Source: Mycobacterium sp. ITM-2016-00318
GTDB taxonomy: Bacteria; Actinomycetota; Actinomycetes; Mycobacteriales; Mycobacteriaceae
Assembly (NCBI RefSeq): GCF_002968285.2
Contig: NZ_CP134400.1
Span: 5,270,001-5,334,000, forward strand
Direction of reading: 5' to 3'
DNA: 64,000 nt
Shown piece after piece: positions 8,082 to 16,896 of the stretch. The translations under genes and the position numbers were made by a program. Under the pieces are notes generated by a model. The model was not told the origin of the DNA, ran no database searches, and saw only the letters and a list, made by a program, of their open reading frames with translations. How positions within the stretch are numbered: the first letter of the stretch is position 1; every line of letters starts with the position of its first letter.

Positions 8082-11048
8082 ATGAGCGGGATCGCGGCTG
8101 AACTGGCCGCCGCGGGGTTCACCGACCCTGTCGAAGTCGGCAGGGGTGGCAGCGGTGTCGTCTACCGCTGCTATCAGGAGTCGCTCGGGCGAAGCGTCGC
8201 GATCAAGTTGCTCGCCTCCGATCTCGACGAAGCCGATCGCGAACGCTTCCTGCGCGAGGGCTATGCGATGGGCGCGCTGTCCGGCCACCCGAATATCGCG
8301 AACATCCTGCAGGTCGGCGTGACCGACAGTGGCCGCCCGTTCATCGTGATGCCCTACCACACAACAGGATCGCTCGCCGAGCGCGTGCGCCGAGAGGGCC
8401 GCATCGGGTGGCCCGAGGTGATGCGGATCGGAGTGAAGTTGTGCGGGGCCCTCGAGACCGCACATCGGACAGGCACGCTGCACCGCGACATCAAGCCCGC
8501 AAACGTGCTCGTGAACGACTACAACGAACCGCAGTTGAGTGACTTCGGCACCGCCCGAATCGCCGGTGGCTACAAGACGGTCACCGGTTACTTCACCGGC
8601 ACCCTCTCCTACACTGCACCCGAGGTTCTCTCCGGGAAGCCGCCGACGGCCGCGGCGGATCTGTACTCGCTCGGCGCCACGCTCTACGCGCTGATCGCAG
8701 GCAGGGCCCCCCACGAACGCAAGGCCGACGAAGATCTGATCGCGCACTACCTGCGCATCACGTCCAGCCCTGTACCGGACCTGCGTCCCGGCGGCATCCC
8801 GGCCGATCTGTGTGCGGCGATCGAGAAGGCGATGTCGACCGAGCCGGCCGAAAGATTCGCATCGGCAGCGGAGTTCGGCAGGGAACTACAATTCATTCAG
8901 CGGCACAACGGGTTGACGCCGGACACGATGGCGCTCAGCGAACCCGGTGATCGTCCTGAGCAGACCGGCGGCACCCAGTCACTGCCGCTGGACACCTCCG
9001 GCACGAGCGGCTTGCCCGAGGAGGTCTCCATCCCGTCCGGCGCACTGACCGGTTCGCTGCCGCCGCCGGAGCCGAACATGTTCATGCACACCGCGTCGGT
9101 GAGTCAGTCGAGCCTGAAGTGGCCCGTTCCGCCCGGCGATCCTCGGACGACGATCGTGAAGACGGAGAAGAAGGATCGCAAAAAGCTCCTGATCGCCTCG
9201 GCGGCCGTGGCGGCGGTGCTGCTGCTGGTGATCGCGGGTGTCTTCATCGTCACGTCGCGCGACAACGGTTCGACCCAGACCGCGTCGACCCAGCCGACCA
9301 CCGAGGCGCCGCCGAGTTGGGAACCGATCGCCGATGCGCGCGTAGCCCGCGATGCGGTGGCGGCGACCCAGGCCGACGGCACCATCTGGGTCTTCGGCGG
9401 GATGGAGGCCGACAACAGGGTCACCGGTCAGCACGAAGGCTACGACCCCGCCATCGACAGCTGGAAGAGCGGCGAGGACCTGCCCGTCCCTGTCCAGCAC
9501 GCGATGGCGGTGACCTGGCAGGACACTCCCGTGGTGCTTGGCGGCTGGCGAACCGAGGGCGCCAACGCGAAGGTCGCCACGGACAAGGTGTGGCGGGTCG
9601 TCAACAGCCGGTGGACGGAGCTGCCACCCCTGCTGGAACCCAGGGCGGCAGCGGCCGCCGCTGTGGTGGGCGACCGCATCGTCGTCACCGGCGGTGTCAA
9701 CGCGACGGGGGACTTGTTGAACTCGACCGAGGTCTTCGACGGCGGCTCGTGGAAAGCCGTTGCGCCGATGCCCACTCCGCGCCAGATGCTCGGCGCGGCG
9801 TCGGACGGCAAGGTCGTCTACGCGCTAGGCGGCAGCACGGGCACCACCGATCTTGCCACCGTCGAGTCGTATGACCCGGTTGCCGACAGGTGGACGAGCC
9901 TGCCCGAACTGCCAGGGCGACGTAGTGACTTCGGCGTGGCGAGTGCTGACGGCCGCGTGGTGCTGGTCGGCGGCGTGTCACAGGGCCAGGTGCTCAACAG
10001 TGTGGTCGCGCTCGACCTCGCCAGCCAATCGTGGAATGGCCTGCCCGATATGAGAACTCCCCGCCATGGCCTGGCGGTGGCAGGTGTCGGGAAGACCATC
10101 TATGCGATAGGGGGCGCGAACGGCGTCGGCGATTTGGAGATCACAGCGTCGGCCGAATCGATGAAGCTGGCACCACGCAAGCCTCAGCCGGCGCCCGAGT
10201 GGCGGATGCTCCCGGATGCGCCGAACGAGCGGCTGATGATGTCGTGGGCCGTACTCGGCGACGAAATCTGGGTCGCGGGCGGTATGCGCCACGGCGAGAT
10301 GTTGCCGGTGGTGCAGAGCTTCAACACGAAAACCGGGGCGTGGCAGGAACGCCCACCGCTGCCGCTGCCGCTGCATCACGCGACGGCGACGGCGTACCGC
10401 GGCGAGATGGTGATCATCGGGGGCGCAAGCGACAACCTCTCGGACGCGTCGAACAAGGTGTTCGCGTTCCGCAACGGCACGTGGGAGGAACTCCCACCGC
10501 TCCAACACGCCCGTGCGGCGTTTGGGGCCGCGGTCGTCGGCGACAAGCTTGTCGTCGTCGGCGGGCAGGACGACAAGCAGCTCGTCAAGCCGACAGAGGT
10601 GTTCGACGGCGAATCATGGACGCAAGCCGCCGATATGCCGACTGCCCGCGAGCATTTGGCCGCGGTGTCGGACGGCGTCTACGTCTACGCGATCGGCGGG
10701 CGCAATCTGTCGTCGGACGAGAACTCGGCGGCGTTCGAACGGTTCAACCCGGCATCGGGAACGTGGGACAAGCTGACGAACATGCCGACTCCGCGGGGAA
10801 GCTACGGCGCCGCGTTCCTCGACGGCCGGATCGTCGCGGTCGGCGGCGAGGAACCGACCCGCGTGCTCGCGACCGTCGAGCTGTACGACATCTCCAGCGG
10901 CAAGTGGACGACGGTGGCGCCGATCAACACGCCGGTGCACGGCCAGGTGGTCGCCGCGGTCGGCTCGACGCTGTACTGCATCGGTGGCGCCGACCGACCC
11001 ACGCACGAGGGTGCGGTCGCGACCGTGGAGGCGCTCGACTTCACCTGA
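8082..11048 (+). CDS. Receptor-like Ser/Thr protein kinase with extracellular Kelch repeats
   Basis: A 988-residue membrane kinase. Domains: a Hanks-type kinase at about residues 15-275 with GRGGSGVVYR, ATP lysine K42, catalytic loop HRDIKPAN (D136) and DFG (D154); a Pro/Thr-rich linker; one membrane helix at about 369-390; then Kelch beta-propeller repeats to the end. The repeats recur as VVxGGxxN...xEVFDGGSW, PTPRxxxGAA and AIGGRN, and could form two propellers. The start is ATG 8082, since upstream codons overlap the divergent gene. Topology places the propeller outside, where it could sense wall glycans or proteins. The FHA-HTH gene that faces it at 11108-11725 is a natural partner. Confidence 0.93.
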   Translation: MSGIAAELAAAGFTDPVEVGRGGSGVVYRCYQESLGRSVAIKLLASDLDEADRERFLREGYAMGALSGHPNIANILQVGVTDSGRPFIVMPYHTTGSLAERVRREGRIGWPEVMRIGVKLCGALETAHRTGTLHRDIKPANVLVNDYNEPQLSDFGTARIAGGYKTVTGYFTGTLSYTAPEVLSGKPPTAAADLYSLGATLYALIAGRAPHERKADEDLIAHYLRITSSPVPDLRPGGIPADLCAAIEKAMSTEPAERFASAAEFGRELQFIQRHNGLTPDTMALSEPGDRPEQTGGTQSLPLDTSGTSGLPEEVSIPSGALTGSLPPPEPNMFMHTASVSQSSLKWPVPPGDPRTTIVKTEKKDRKKLLIASAAVAAVLLLVIAGVFIVTSRDNGSTQTASTQPTTEAPPSWEPIADARVARDAVAATQADGTIWVFGGMEADNRVTGQHEGYDPAIDSWKSGEDLPVPVQHAMAVTWQDTPVVLGGWRTEGANAKVATDKVWRVVNSRWTELPPLLEPRAAAAAAVVGDRIVVTGGVNATGDLLNSTEVFDGGSWKAVAPMPTPRQMLGAASDGKVVYALGGSTGTTDLATVESYDPVADRWTSLPELPGRRSDFGVASADGRVVLVGGVSQGQVLNSVVALDLASQSWNGLPDMRTPRHGLAVAGVGKTIYAIGGANGVGDLEITASAESMKLAPRKPQPAPEWRMLPDAPNERLMMSWAVLGDEIWVAGGMRHGEMLPVVQSFNTKTGAWQERPPLPLPLHHATATAYRGEMVIIGGASDNLSDASNKVFAFRNGTWEELPPLQHARAAFGAAVVGDKLVVVGGQDDKQLVKPTEVFDGESWTQAADMPTAREHLAAVSDGVYVYAIGGRNLSSDENSAAFERFNPASGTWDKLTNMPTPRGSYGAAFLDGRIVAVGGEEPTRVLATVELYDISSGKWTTVAPINTPVHGQVVAAVGSTLYCIGGADRPTHEGAVATVEALDFT

Positions 11049-11107
11049 CCGCCGCGCGACGATCAAGCGGCGAGGCACGAGCCGCGTTGAGGAGCTCGGC
11101 AATCCCG

Positions 11108-11725
11108 CTAACTGCCGCCGTCTCGCAGCTGGGCGATGGTCACCGCCCCGCGGCGGAGTGCCTCGTTGGCCAGCCGGACCCGGCGGTCTCCCTCGGTGGG
11201 GATGGCGAACTTGTCGTACATGTTCTGGAGGTGCTGCTTGACGGCCGCCTCGGTGACGTACAGCTCGCCCGCCATCTTGCGCACGGACGCGGGTTCGGGG
11301 AATGGATCGTCGGAGACCAGGGGCCGACACAGGACGACGAGCACGTCGACTTCGCGCCGGGTCAGGCGCGGCGGCAGTTCGTTGGGCTTGGCCGCCTTCG
11401 TCTCTTCGTCGCGCGGGCGGTCACCCGCTTCGCGGACCTCCCAGAACAGCAGCTTGGTCTTGCCGACACGAACCTCGTCCCCTGAGCGCAGAACGCGCTC
11501 GGCGGTGATCTTGTCACCGTTGAGGTATGTGCCGTTGCGGCTGCCGAGATCTCGTATCGACCAAGCGAACCCGAGGTTCTCCAGCACGGCGTGCAGCCTG
11601 GAGACCGTCTCGTCGTGGTCGAGGGACACATCGTTGGTCGCGGCCTTGCCGAGGGTCAGTCGCTGGCCGCTCAGCGGCACCAGCTCCCGTCCCGACGGCT
11701 TCGAGACTTCGAGGTGGGAAGACAT
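11108..11725 (-). CDS. FHA domain - helix-turn-helix regulator
   Basis: A 205-residue protein with an N-terminal FHA phosphothreonine-binding domain (about residues 20-100: LTLGKAATNDVSL, DETVSRLHAVLE, IRDLGSRNGTYLNG, LRSGDEVRVG). The C-terminal part (about 115-195) looks like a LuxR/response-regulator-type HTH: LTRREVDVLVVLCRPL, MAGELYVTEAAVKQHLQNMYDKF. The start is fixed by an excellent ribosome site, AGGAGG five to six bases before ATG 11725. It faces the Kelch kinase, 59 bp apart. The simple model is a kinase-regulated DNA-binding protein that recognises pThr by its FHA domain. Direct evidence for the interaction is lacking. Confidence 0.88.
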   Translation of the reverse strand: MSSHLEVSKPSGRELVPLSGQRLTLGKAATNDVSLDHDETVSRLHAVLENLGFAWSIRDLGSRNGTYLNGDKITAERVLRSGDEVRVGKTKLLFWEVREAGDRPRDEETKAAKPNELPPRLTRREVDVLVVLCRPLVSDDPFPEPASVRKMAGELYVTEAAVKQHLQNMYDKFAIPTEGDRRVRLANEALRRGAVTIAQLRDGGS

Positions 11726-11843
11726 GTAGACCTCCTGTTGAGGCAATTTTGACACCAGAGCCGTTACATCGACTAGGAACGCGGCTGCGGGCCGCCGAAG
11801 AAGTTCCCGACGACCCGCAGCCTGTCCCACTGCAAATCTGTGG

Positions 11844-12863
11844 TTACCGGCGCTTCAGCACATAGTGCAGCAGCGGCCGCCACGGCCAGTCGCGGTGCGC
11901 GCCCCCACGGGGCATCTTCAGGAAGGCCAGGCCCACGAACAAGCCGAATATCAGGTGCCCGACCAGGGTGATGACGATCGTGGCCCAGTTCAATTGGAAC
12001 ATCATCTCCTCGCCGCGCGGAGCGATGGCGACCGTCGCGATCAGCCCGGTCCACGTCGGGAAGACCGCGAAGGCGACGGAGGCGGCCACGGCCGAGACAT
12101 CCGACCAGCGGTCGATGCCCAGCGCGAACGCGATGACGAAGAACGCGACTCCGAGCCCGCCGGCATCACCGATGTAGCGCCAGATGTAGCCGACCGCGGC
12201 GCTGCCCGTGGTGCCGGGCTCGCCTGTGACGAACGACCCCATCACCATGATGAAGTCGCCCATCAGACCGAGTACGTGCACAGCGAACAGGCGAGCGCCG
12301 TCGTAGACGATGCACGCCACCATTCCGGCGATCAGCCCCCGTCCGACGATGATGTCGATGCGGTGTGGCGCGAACACCATGAAGGTCACCAACAGCGCGA
12401 TCAGCGCGATCAGGACGATGGACGTGGTGCCCTGCGAGACCAGGCCGAACACCTCCACCGGAATGGCCAGAATCGGCATGGCCGCGATCAGCAGCACAAG
12501 CAGGACGCGGGCGACGGCCCACTTGCCGGGTCGGGTCGCGACCGTGCGGGGAATACGGTCGCCGATTGCGCTCGGCAGCGGCTTCGCCACGGCGTCGATG
12601 ACGCGGTGACGCACCGTCTTGGAGTCGTCGAAGGCGCTGATGGCCTGCGGCACGGGCTTCGCGGTCCGAGCGGGCTGAACCGGTCGAGCGGAGGGGGTGC
12701 GCTGAGCCGAGTGGGTCGGCTTGACAGATTGGGCCGACCGGTCCGGTTGGACGGGCGCATCGACGGGACGCACCCGCGTGGTCATGGCATCCATGACGCC
12801 GTCCGGCTGCGCTTTCAACGACGCCCCTATCGTGCGTATTCGGATTGTGTGATCTGTGATCAT
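11844..12863 (-). CDS. Polytopic membrane protein of unknown function
   Basis: A 339-residue protein with a hydrophilic, Pro/Ser/Arg-rich N-terminus (about 110 residues) followed by roughly six membrane helices (WAVARVLLVLLIAAMPILAI, SIVLIALIALLVTFMVF, LIAGMVACIVYDGA, GVAFFVIAFALGI, TWTGLIATVAIAP, LVGHLIFGLFVGLAFL). No family is recognised. I chose ATG 12863 because a 73-codon leader frame ends over it as ATGA; an in-frame extension to 13112 is possible but Cys/Arg-rich and unconvincing, and ATG 12785 (MDAMTTRV) is another option. It lies upstream of the FHA-HTH gene on the same strand (118-bp gap). Confidence 0.65.
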   Translation of the reverse strand: MITDHTIRIRTIGASLKAQPDGVMDAMTTRVRPVDAPVQPDRSAQSVKPTHSAQRTPSARPVQPARTAKPVPQAISAFDDSKTVRHRVIDAVAKPLPSAIGDRIPRTVATRPGKWAVARVLLVLLIAAMPILAIPVEVFGLVSQGTTSIVLIALIALLVTFMVFAPHRIDIIVGRGLIAGMVACIVYDGARLFAVHVLGLMGDFIMVMGSFVTGEPGTTGSAAVGYIWRYIGDAGGLGVAFFVIAFALGIDRWSDVSAVAASVAFAVFPTWTGLIATVAIAPRGEEMMFQLNWATIVITLVGHLIFGLFVGLAFLKMPRGGAHRDWPWRPLLHYVLKRR

Positions 12864-13081
12864 GAGGAAGTTCCTGTGGTCGATCGGTGTGCAGAGGGGA
12901 CAACATTCATAGTCGTGATCAGGGAGAACACGCGTAATCGCCGCGAAGCCAGATTTCCGCCCACGCGGAGGTAGATTTTCCTGTCCGCCAGGCAAGTACC
13001 TCGGGCCGAAGGCCGAATAGTACGCCCACGCGTCGCGGCATTTGGCTTCAGTGCACGGTCTTCGGCTTCGGCGGTTGTCAT
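12860..13081 (-). CDS. Candidate leader ORF upstream of the membrane protein
   Basis: A 73-codon frame beginning MTTAEAEDRALKPNAATRGR and ending with a TGA that overlaps the ATG of the downstream membrane gene (ATGA, 12860-12863). AAGGAG lies about 10 bases before its ATG. No family is recognised and composition is Arg-rich, so it may be a coupling leader or chance. The rest of the stretch 13082-13264 shows no gene. Confidence 0.3.
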   Translation of the reverse strand: MTTAEAEDRALKPNAATRGRTIRPSARGTCLADRKIYLRVGGNLASRRLRVFSLITTMNVVPSAHRSTTGTSS

Positions 13082-13264
13082 CTCTCGGGCGCTCCTTCAC
13101 GTGGGTGGTCAACGCTCACAGAGTCGCCCCGCCGTATGGAAGAAGAGTTGACTGATTGTTAAATGCCCTGCTCAGAAGCGGTTTCGTTCGCAGGGGCGGC
13201 CGCGAGCAGAGCTGGAGAATCCGCGATCCCTGACGTGTCGGTGGGACGAACTAACGTTCGAGGC

Positions 13265-13693
13265 ATGAATTCGAAGCAGGACATCGTCGCAGCCCTGGAC
13301 TCAGTCGACGCCGCACATCGGAGGCTGCTCGCCCTCCCTCTGCAATCGCTGACCCGATCGGAGCGGATCGAACTGCTGAAGAAGATCGACGAGCTCGGCA
13401 AGAAACTCGTCGCCTTCGATCGCAGGCTGATCGGCCGGCTCATCACCGAGGGGGCGCCCGCCCAGTTCGGCGGAGCCTCGTGGCCCGAGGTGTTGTCGCG
13501 ACGGCTGAGAATCTCGCAGGCCGAAGCCGAGCGGCGGGTCGCCGCGGCGGTGTACTCGCACGCGGACCGGCCCTCGGCGTAGCGCGACGAGTTCGGTGGC
13601 GGCTTCAAGCGCATCGTGGCGATGGCTGCGGATTTCCAGGCGCTGACAGCTGAGCTGCTGGACGGATCAGCCGGCGAGCGCGCCGACTGTTGA
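13265..13693 (+). pseudogene. Decayed DUF222 / 13E12-family protein
   Basis: The N-terminal part of a DUF222 protein (the domain of 13E12-repeat HNH endonucleases). It starts MNSKQDIVAALDSVDAAH and carries LTRSERIELLKKIDELGKKLVAFDRRLI and SRRLRISQAEAERRVAAA. An in-frame TAG at 13580 interrupts it; the same frame continues as RDEFGGGFKRIVAMAADFQA for 36 codons to a TGA at 13691. The usual central region and HNH nuclease are missing. In mycobacteria this family occurs as repeated, transfer-associated elements; this copy looks like a relic. Confidence 0.75.
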
Positions 13694-13703
13694 CCGCAGT
13701 CGG

Positions 13704-14030
13704 TCAACCACGTTCCGGTTTGCGCTTCAGCATCCAGGCCGGAATCCAGTGCGTCACCGATCTTCGCTTCGGGCCGTAGGCGATGGGGTAGGTGACGAGG
13801 CCCCACCAATGGCCCTGCTCGCAGATACCCCAACACGTCAGCCGACCTTCGACGACCGAGTGCATCTGCAGCCCGGACGGGTTGTAGCCGCCGCGGCTGT
13901 GCGGTTCGCGTGGGAAGAGGGCAGCCAGATCCACGATGACAGCCATCGGCGGCTCGACCGGCCGAAAGGCTTGTTGCACGGGTTGACCGTTGTATCCGAT
14001 GGACTGCAGATCGGCCACGGATTCGATCAT
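13704..14030 (-). CDS. Conserved hypothetical protein, 108 aa
   Basis: A small protein without recognised domain. The sequence has a hydrophobic centre (PPMAVIVDLAALFP) and a Trp-rich end (CWGICEQGHWWGLVTYPIAYGPKR). The Cys-W-G-x-C spacing is notable but not diagnostic. ATG 14030 leaves only 29 bp to the divergent PaiB-like gene, so the two must share a compact promoter. Confidence 0.55.
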   Translation of the reverse strand: MIESVADLQSIGYNGQPVQQAFRPVEPPMAVIVDLAALFPREPHSRGGYNPSGLQMHSVVEGRLTCWGICEQGHWWGLVTYPIAYGPKRRSVTHWIPAWMLKRKPERG

Positions 14031-14059
14031 ACGTTCGAGCGCGCTACCCTGGACTGCGG

Positions 14060-14704
14060 ATGTACATACCTCGTAAGTTCGCCCTGACCGACGAGCAGAC
14101 CGCCGCGGCGCTCGCGGCGGCGGAGTTCGCGCAACTGGTCAGCCACGGCCCGTCGGGCCTGCTCGTCACCCCGCTTCCGCTCATGTACGACGAGTCGGCT
14201 CGCTCGCTCGTCGGCCATGTCTCCAGGGCCAATCCGCACTGGCACGCCGACGGCGCCGAATCGGTGGCGATCTTCGCCGGACCGCACACCTACATTTCGC
14301 CCACCTTTTACGAGACGAAGGCCGAGACCGGCAAGGTCGTACCGACGTGGAACTACGAGATCCTCAACGTTTACGGCCGCCTTGTCGTCCATGACGATCC
14401 CGACTGGCTGCTCGACCTGGTCACCAAGCTGACCGAGCGCCACGAGGCCCGCCGATCCGAGCCGTGGCAGGTCAGCGATGCGCCTGCCGACTTCACGCAG
14501 TCGCAGCTGCGTGGCATCGTCGGCGTCGAACTCGCAATCGCCACGGTGGAGGGCAAGGCGAAGATGTCGCAGAACCAGCCCGACCGCAACAGGGCCGGCG
14601 TGATCGCCGGATTGCGCGCGTCGGACAACGCGCAGGATCAGGTCGTCGCCGACCGGGTGGCCGCCTTCGACGACGGCAGCACGAACCCGAACGGCCGCCG
14701 GTAG
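14060..14704 (+). CDS. PaiB-family FMN-binding protein
   Basis: A 214-residue protein of the PaiB (FMN-binding negative transcriptional regulator) family with a split beta-barrel. Typical elements are MYIPRKFALTDEQ at the start, GPSGLLVTPLPLMYDE, GHVSRANPHWH, AIFAGPHTYISPTFYETK and VPTWNYEILNVYGRL. In Bacillus the family was linked to control of sporulation proteases; many members are better seen as flavin-binding oxidoreductase-like proteins, so a regulatory role is not assured. Its last 67 bp overlap the convergent C39-like gene. Confidence 0.9.
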   Translation: MYIPRKFALTDEQTAAALAAAEFAQLVSHGPSGLLVTPLPLMYDESARSLVGHVSRANPHWHADGAESVAIFAGPHTYISPTFYETKAETGKVVPTWNYEILNVYGRLVVHDDPDWLLDLVTKLTERHEARRSEPWQVSDAPADFTQSQLRGIVGVELAIATVEGKAKMSQNQPDRNRAGVIAGLRASDNAQDQVVADRVAAFDDGSTNPNGRR

Positions 14705-15183
14705 CCCAGCCCCGTCAGCCTCGAGTGCCTCAGCGCATCGACGTTCGCGGGCCGCACGTCCCCCGACGACGGCTCATAGCACCGCAGTGTTTCGCCGTTG
14801 ACGCCGACGATCAGCACCCAGTGCCTCGGAATGAACCGGCCGACAAGCATCGCGACGGGCCAGCCGTCGGCGACGAACGACAGGACATCGGCCAGTCCGT
14901 CACGCCGGCCGCGGAACAACCGCCACCGGTAGTTCACGCCCCGCACGTCGGCGCGGGTGGTGACCGCACGGGCGATCCCGATCGGCGTGGTGCCGAGCAT
15001 GCGCGGCCAGACGCGGTTCACCTCGGCGTGGATTCGCAGTTGCTCGTCGTCGAACCAGTCGTGCGCAGAATCCGTCAGCGCCGCACGGTAGGCCGGATCC
15101 AACAGCGCGCCCGCCACCACCGCGACGCTCGGACCGCATGCGGTCGAGTCGTGCTGGCGCAGTCGCAGACCTTCGAGCTTCAT
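14638..15183 (-). CDS. C39-like papain-fold protein
   Basis: A 181-residue protein with the pattern of a papain-fold or C39-like peptidase: an early catalytic-type Cys in [19 protein letters not shown] (Cys near residue 16) and a later His in [29 protein letters not shown]. No export signal is seen. The start overlaps the fadD stop as ATGA, so it is translationally coupled to the acyl-CoA ligase. The 3' end overlaps the convergent PaiB-like gene by 67 bp, which is unusual. Protease activity is inference. Confidence 0.65.
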   Translation of the reverse strand: MKLEGLRLRQHDSTACGPSVAVVAGALLDPAYRAALTDSAHDWFDDEQLRIHAEVNRVWPRMLGTTPIGIARAVTTRADVRGVNYRWRLFRGRRDGLADVLSFVADGWPVAMLVGRFIPRHWVLIVGVNGETLRCYEPSSGDVRPANVDALRHSRLTGLGYRRPFGFVLPSSKAATRSATT

Positions 15184-16790
15184 GAGTCCCCGAGCAGCGC
15201 CTCACCGCGCTCGCGCAGCTCTACTTTCCTGACCTTGCCGGTGACGGTCATCGGATAGTCGTCGATCACCTGCACGTATCGTGGAATCTTGTTGTGCGCC
15301 ATACGATCCGCGCAGAAGGCTCGCAGACTCTCCGGCGTCGGCGGCTCCGCGCCTTCCCGCAGCCGGACCCAGGCCATCAGCTCTTCGCCGTACTTCTCGT
15401 CCGGTACACCGACCACCTGCGCGTCGACGATGTCGGGATGGCCGTAGAGGAACTCCTCGATCTCCCGCGGATAGATGTTCTCGCCGCCGCGGATCACCAT
15501 GTCCTTGATCCGGCCGGTGATCGCGAGATAGCCGTCGGCGTCCATCACCCCGATGTCGCCGGTATGCATCCACCCGTCGCCGTCGACGGCTTCGGCGGTT
15601 TTCTCGGGGTCCTTCCAGTAACCGGCCATCACGCAGTAGCCGCGCGTGCACAGTTCACCCGGCATCCCGCGTTCCACCTGTGCACCGGTCTCGAGATCGA
15701 CCACCTGAATCTCGGTGTGCGGGACCACCCGGCCCACCGTCGTCACCCGGCGGGTCAGGCTGTCGGTCGGTCGCGTCTGAATCGACATCGGCGAGGTTTC
15801 GGTCATCCCGTACATGATCGTCACTTCGCTCATGTGCATGCGATCCATCACGTTGCGCATCACCTGCTCGGGACACGTCGACCCGGCCATGATCCCTGTG
15901 CGCAGACTGCTCAGGTCGAAGCTGTCGAAGTTCGGCAGCTCCAGCTCGGCGATGAACATCGTCGGAACCCCGTACAGAGACGTGCACTGCTCGGCCGCAA
16001 CGGCTTTCAACGTCGCTTCCGGCTCGAAACCCGGTGCCGGGATCACCATCGCCGCGCCGTGTGTCGTACAGGCCAGGTTGCCGAGAACCATACCGAAGCA
16101 GTGGTAGAACGGCACGGGTATGCACACCCTGTCGTTCTCGGTGTAGTCCAACCCCTCGCCGGCGAGGTAGCCGTTGTTGAGGATATTGGTGTGAGTCAGC
16201 GTGGCGCCCTTGGGAAATCCGGTCGTGCCCGACGTGTACTGGATGTTGATCGGGTCGACCGGCCTCAGCCCGTCCTGCACCCGAGCCAGTACGTCAGCGT
16301 CGACTGCGGTGTCGGCGATCTGCTGCCACGGCTCCCAGCCGATGACGATGACGTCGCTCAACGCGGGGCATCGACCACGCACGTTCTCGAGCATCGACAC
16401 GTAGTCGGAGCTCTTGAACTCCTGCGCGGCGAACACCGTGCACATCGACGACTGGTTGAGCACGTACTCCAGTTCGTCGCTGCGGTACGCGGGGTTGATG
16501 TTGACCAGGATCGCACCGACCTGCGCGCTGGCGTACTGGATCATCGTCCACTCGGCGCAGTTCGGTGCCCAGATCCCGATGCGGTCACCGCGTTTGGTGC
16601 CGCGTTCGATCAGCGCCGACGCGATCCGACGGGTCGCCTCGAAGAACGCGGCGTAGGTCCACCGTCGCCCTGTCGCGCATTCGACGAGTGCCTCGCGGTC
16701 CGGGAACGACGCGACGGTGGCGGCGAGATTGTCGCCGATCGTCTGCTCGAGCAGCGGAGGGGTGGTGACGCCAGCGTCGTAGGACAGCAT
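15180..16790 (-). CDS. Fatty-acyl-CoA/AMP ligase (FadD type)
   Basis: A 536-residue ANL-superfamily enzyme that activates a carboxylic acid to acyl-AMP and then acyl-CoA. Core motifs: P-loop [21 protein letters not shown], the hinge [20 protein letters not shown], and the C-terminal catalytic lysine region MTVTGKVRK. Ribosome site GCAGGAGG lies just before ATG 16790. It is divergent from an acyl-CoA dehydrogenase (106-bp gap) and coupled to the C39-like gene. The pair suggests import into beta-oxidation. It resembles FadD35-type proteins from memory, but I do not assign a number. Confidence 0.9.
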   Translation of the reverse strand: MLSYDAGVTTPPLLEQTIGDNLAATVASFPDREALVECATGRRWTYAAFFEATRRIASALIERGTKRGDRIGIWAPNCAEWTMIQYASAQVGAILVNINPAYRSDELEYVLNQSSMCTVFAAQEFKSSDYVSMLENVRGRCPALSDVIVIGWEPWQQIADTAVDADVLARVQDGLRPVDPINIQYTSGTTGFPKGATLTHTNILNNGYLAGEGLDYTENDRVCIPVPFYHCFGMVLGNLACTTHGAAMVIPAPGFEPEATLKAVAAEQCTSLYGVPTMFIAELELPNFDSFDLSSLRTGIMAGSTCPEQVMRNVMDRMHMSEVTIMYGMTETSPMSIQTRPTDSLTRRVTTVGRVVPHTEIQVVDLETGAQVERGMPGELCTRGYCVMAGYWKDPEKTAEAVDGDGWMHTGDIGVMDADGYLAITGRIKDMVIRGGENIYPREIEEFLYGHPDIVDAQVVGVPDEKYGEELMAWVRLREGAEPPTPESLRAFCADRMAHNKIPRYVQVIDDYPMTVTGKVRKVELRERGEALLGDS

Positions 16791-16896
16791 GGCCGGCCTC
16801 CTGCCGTGGGTTCTGAGCCGTCGCGGGGTACCGTCACCGTAAATCGGATGAGGAGGGCAGGGGTGGGGAAATGTCGATCCTGGTCAGGATGTATTC

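Noticed and set aside
12864..13112. In-frame N-terminal extension of the membrane protein at 11844
   Set aside because: Arg/Cys-rich sequence without similarity, and a coupled start (ATGA) exists at 12863.
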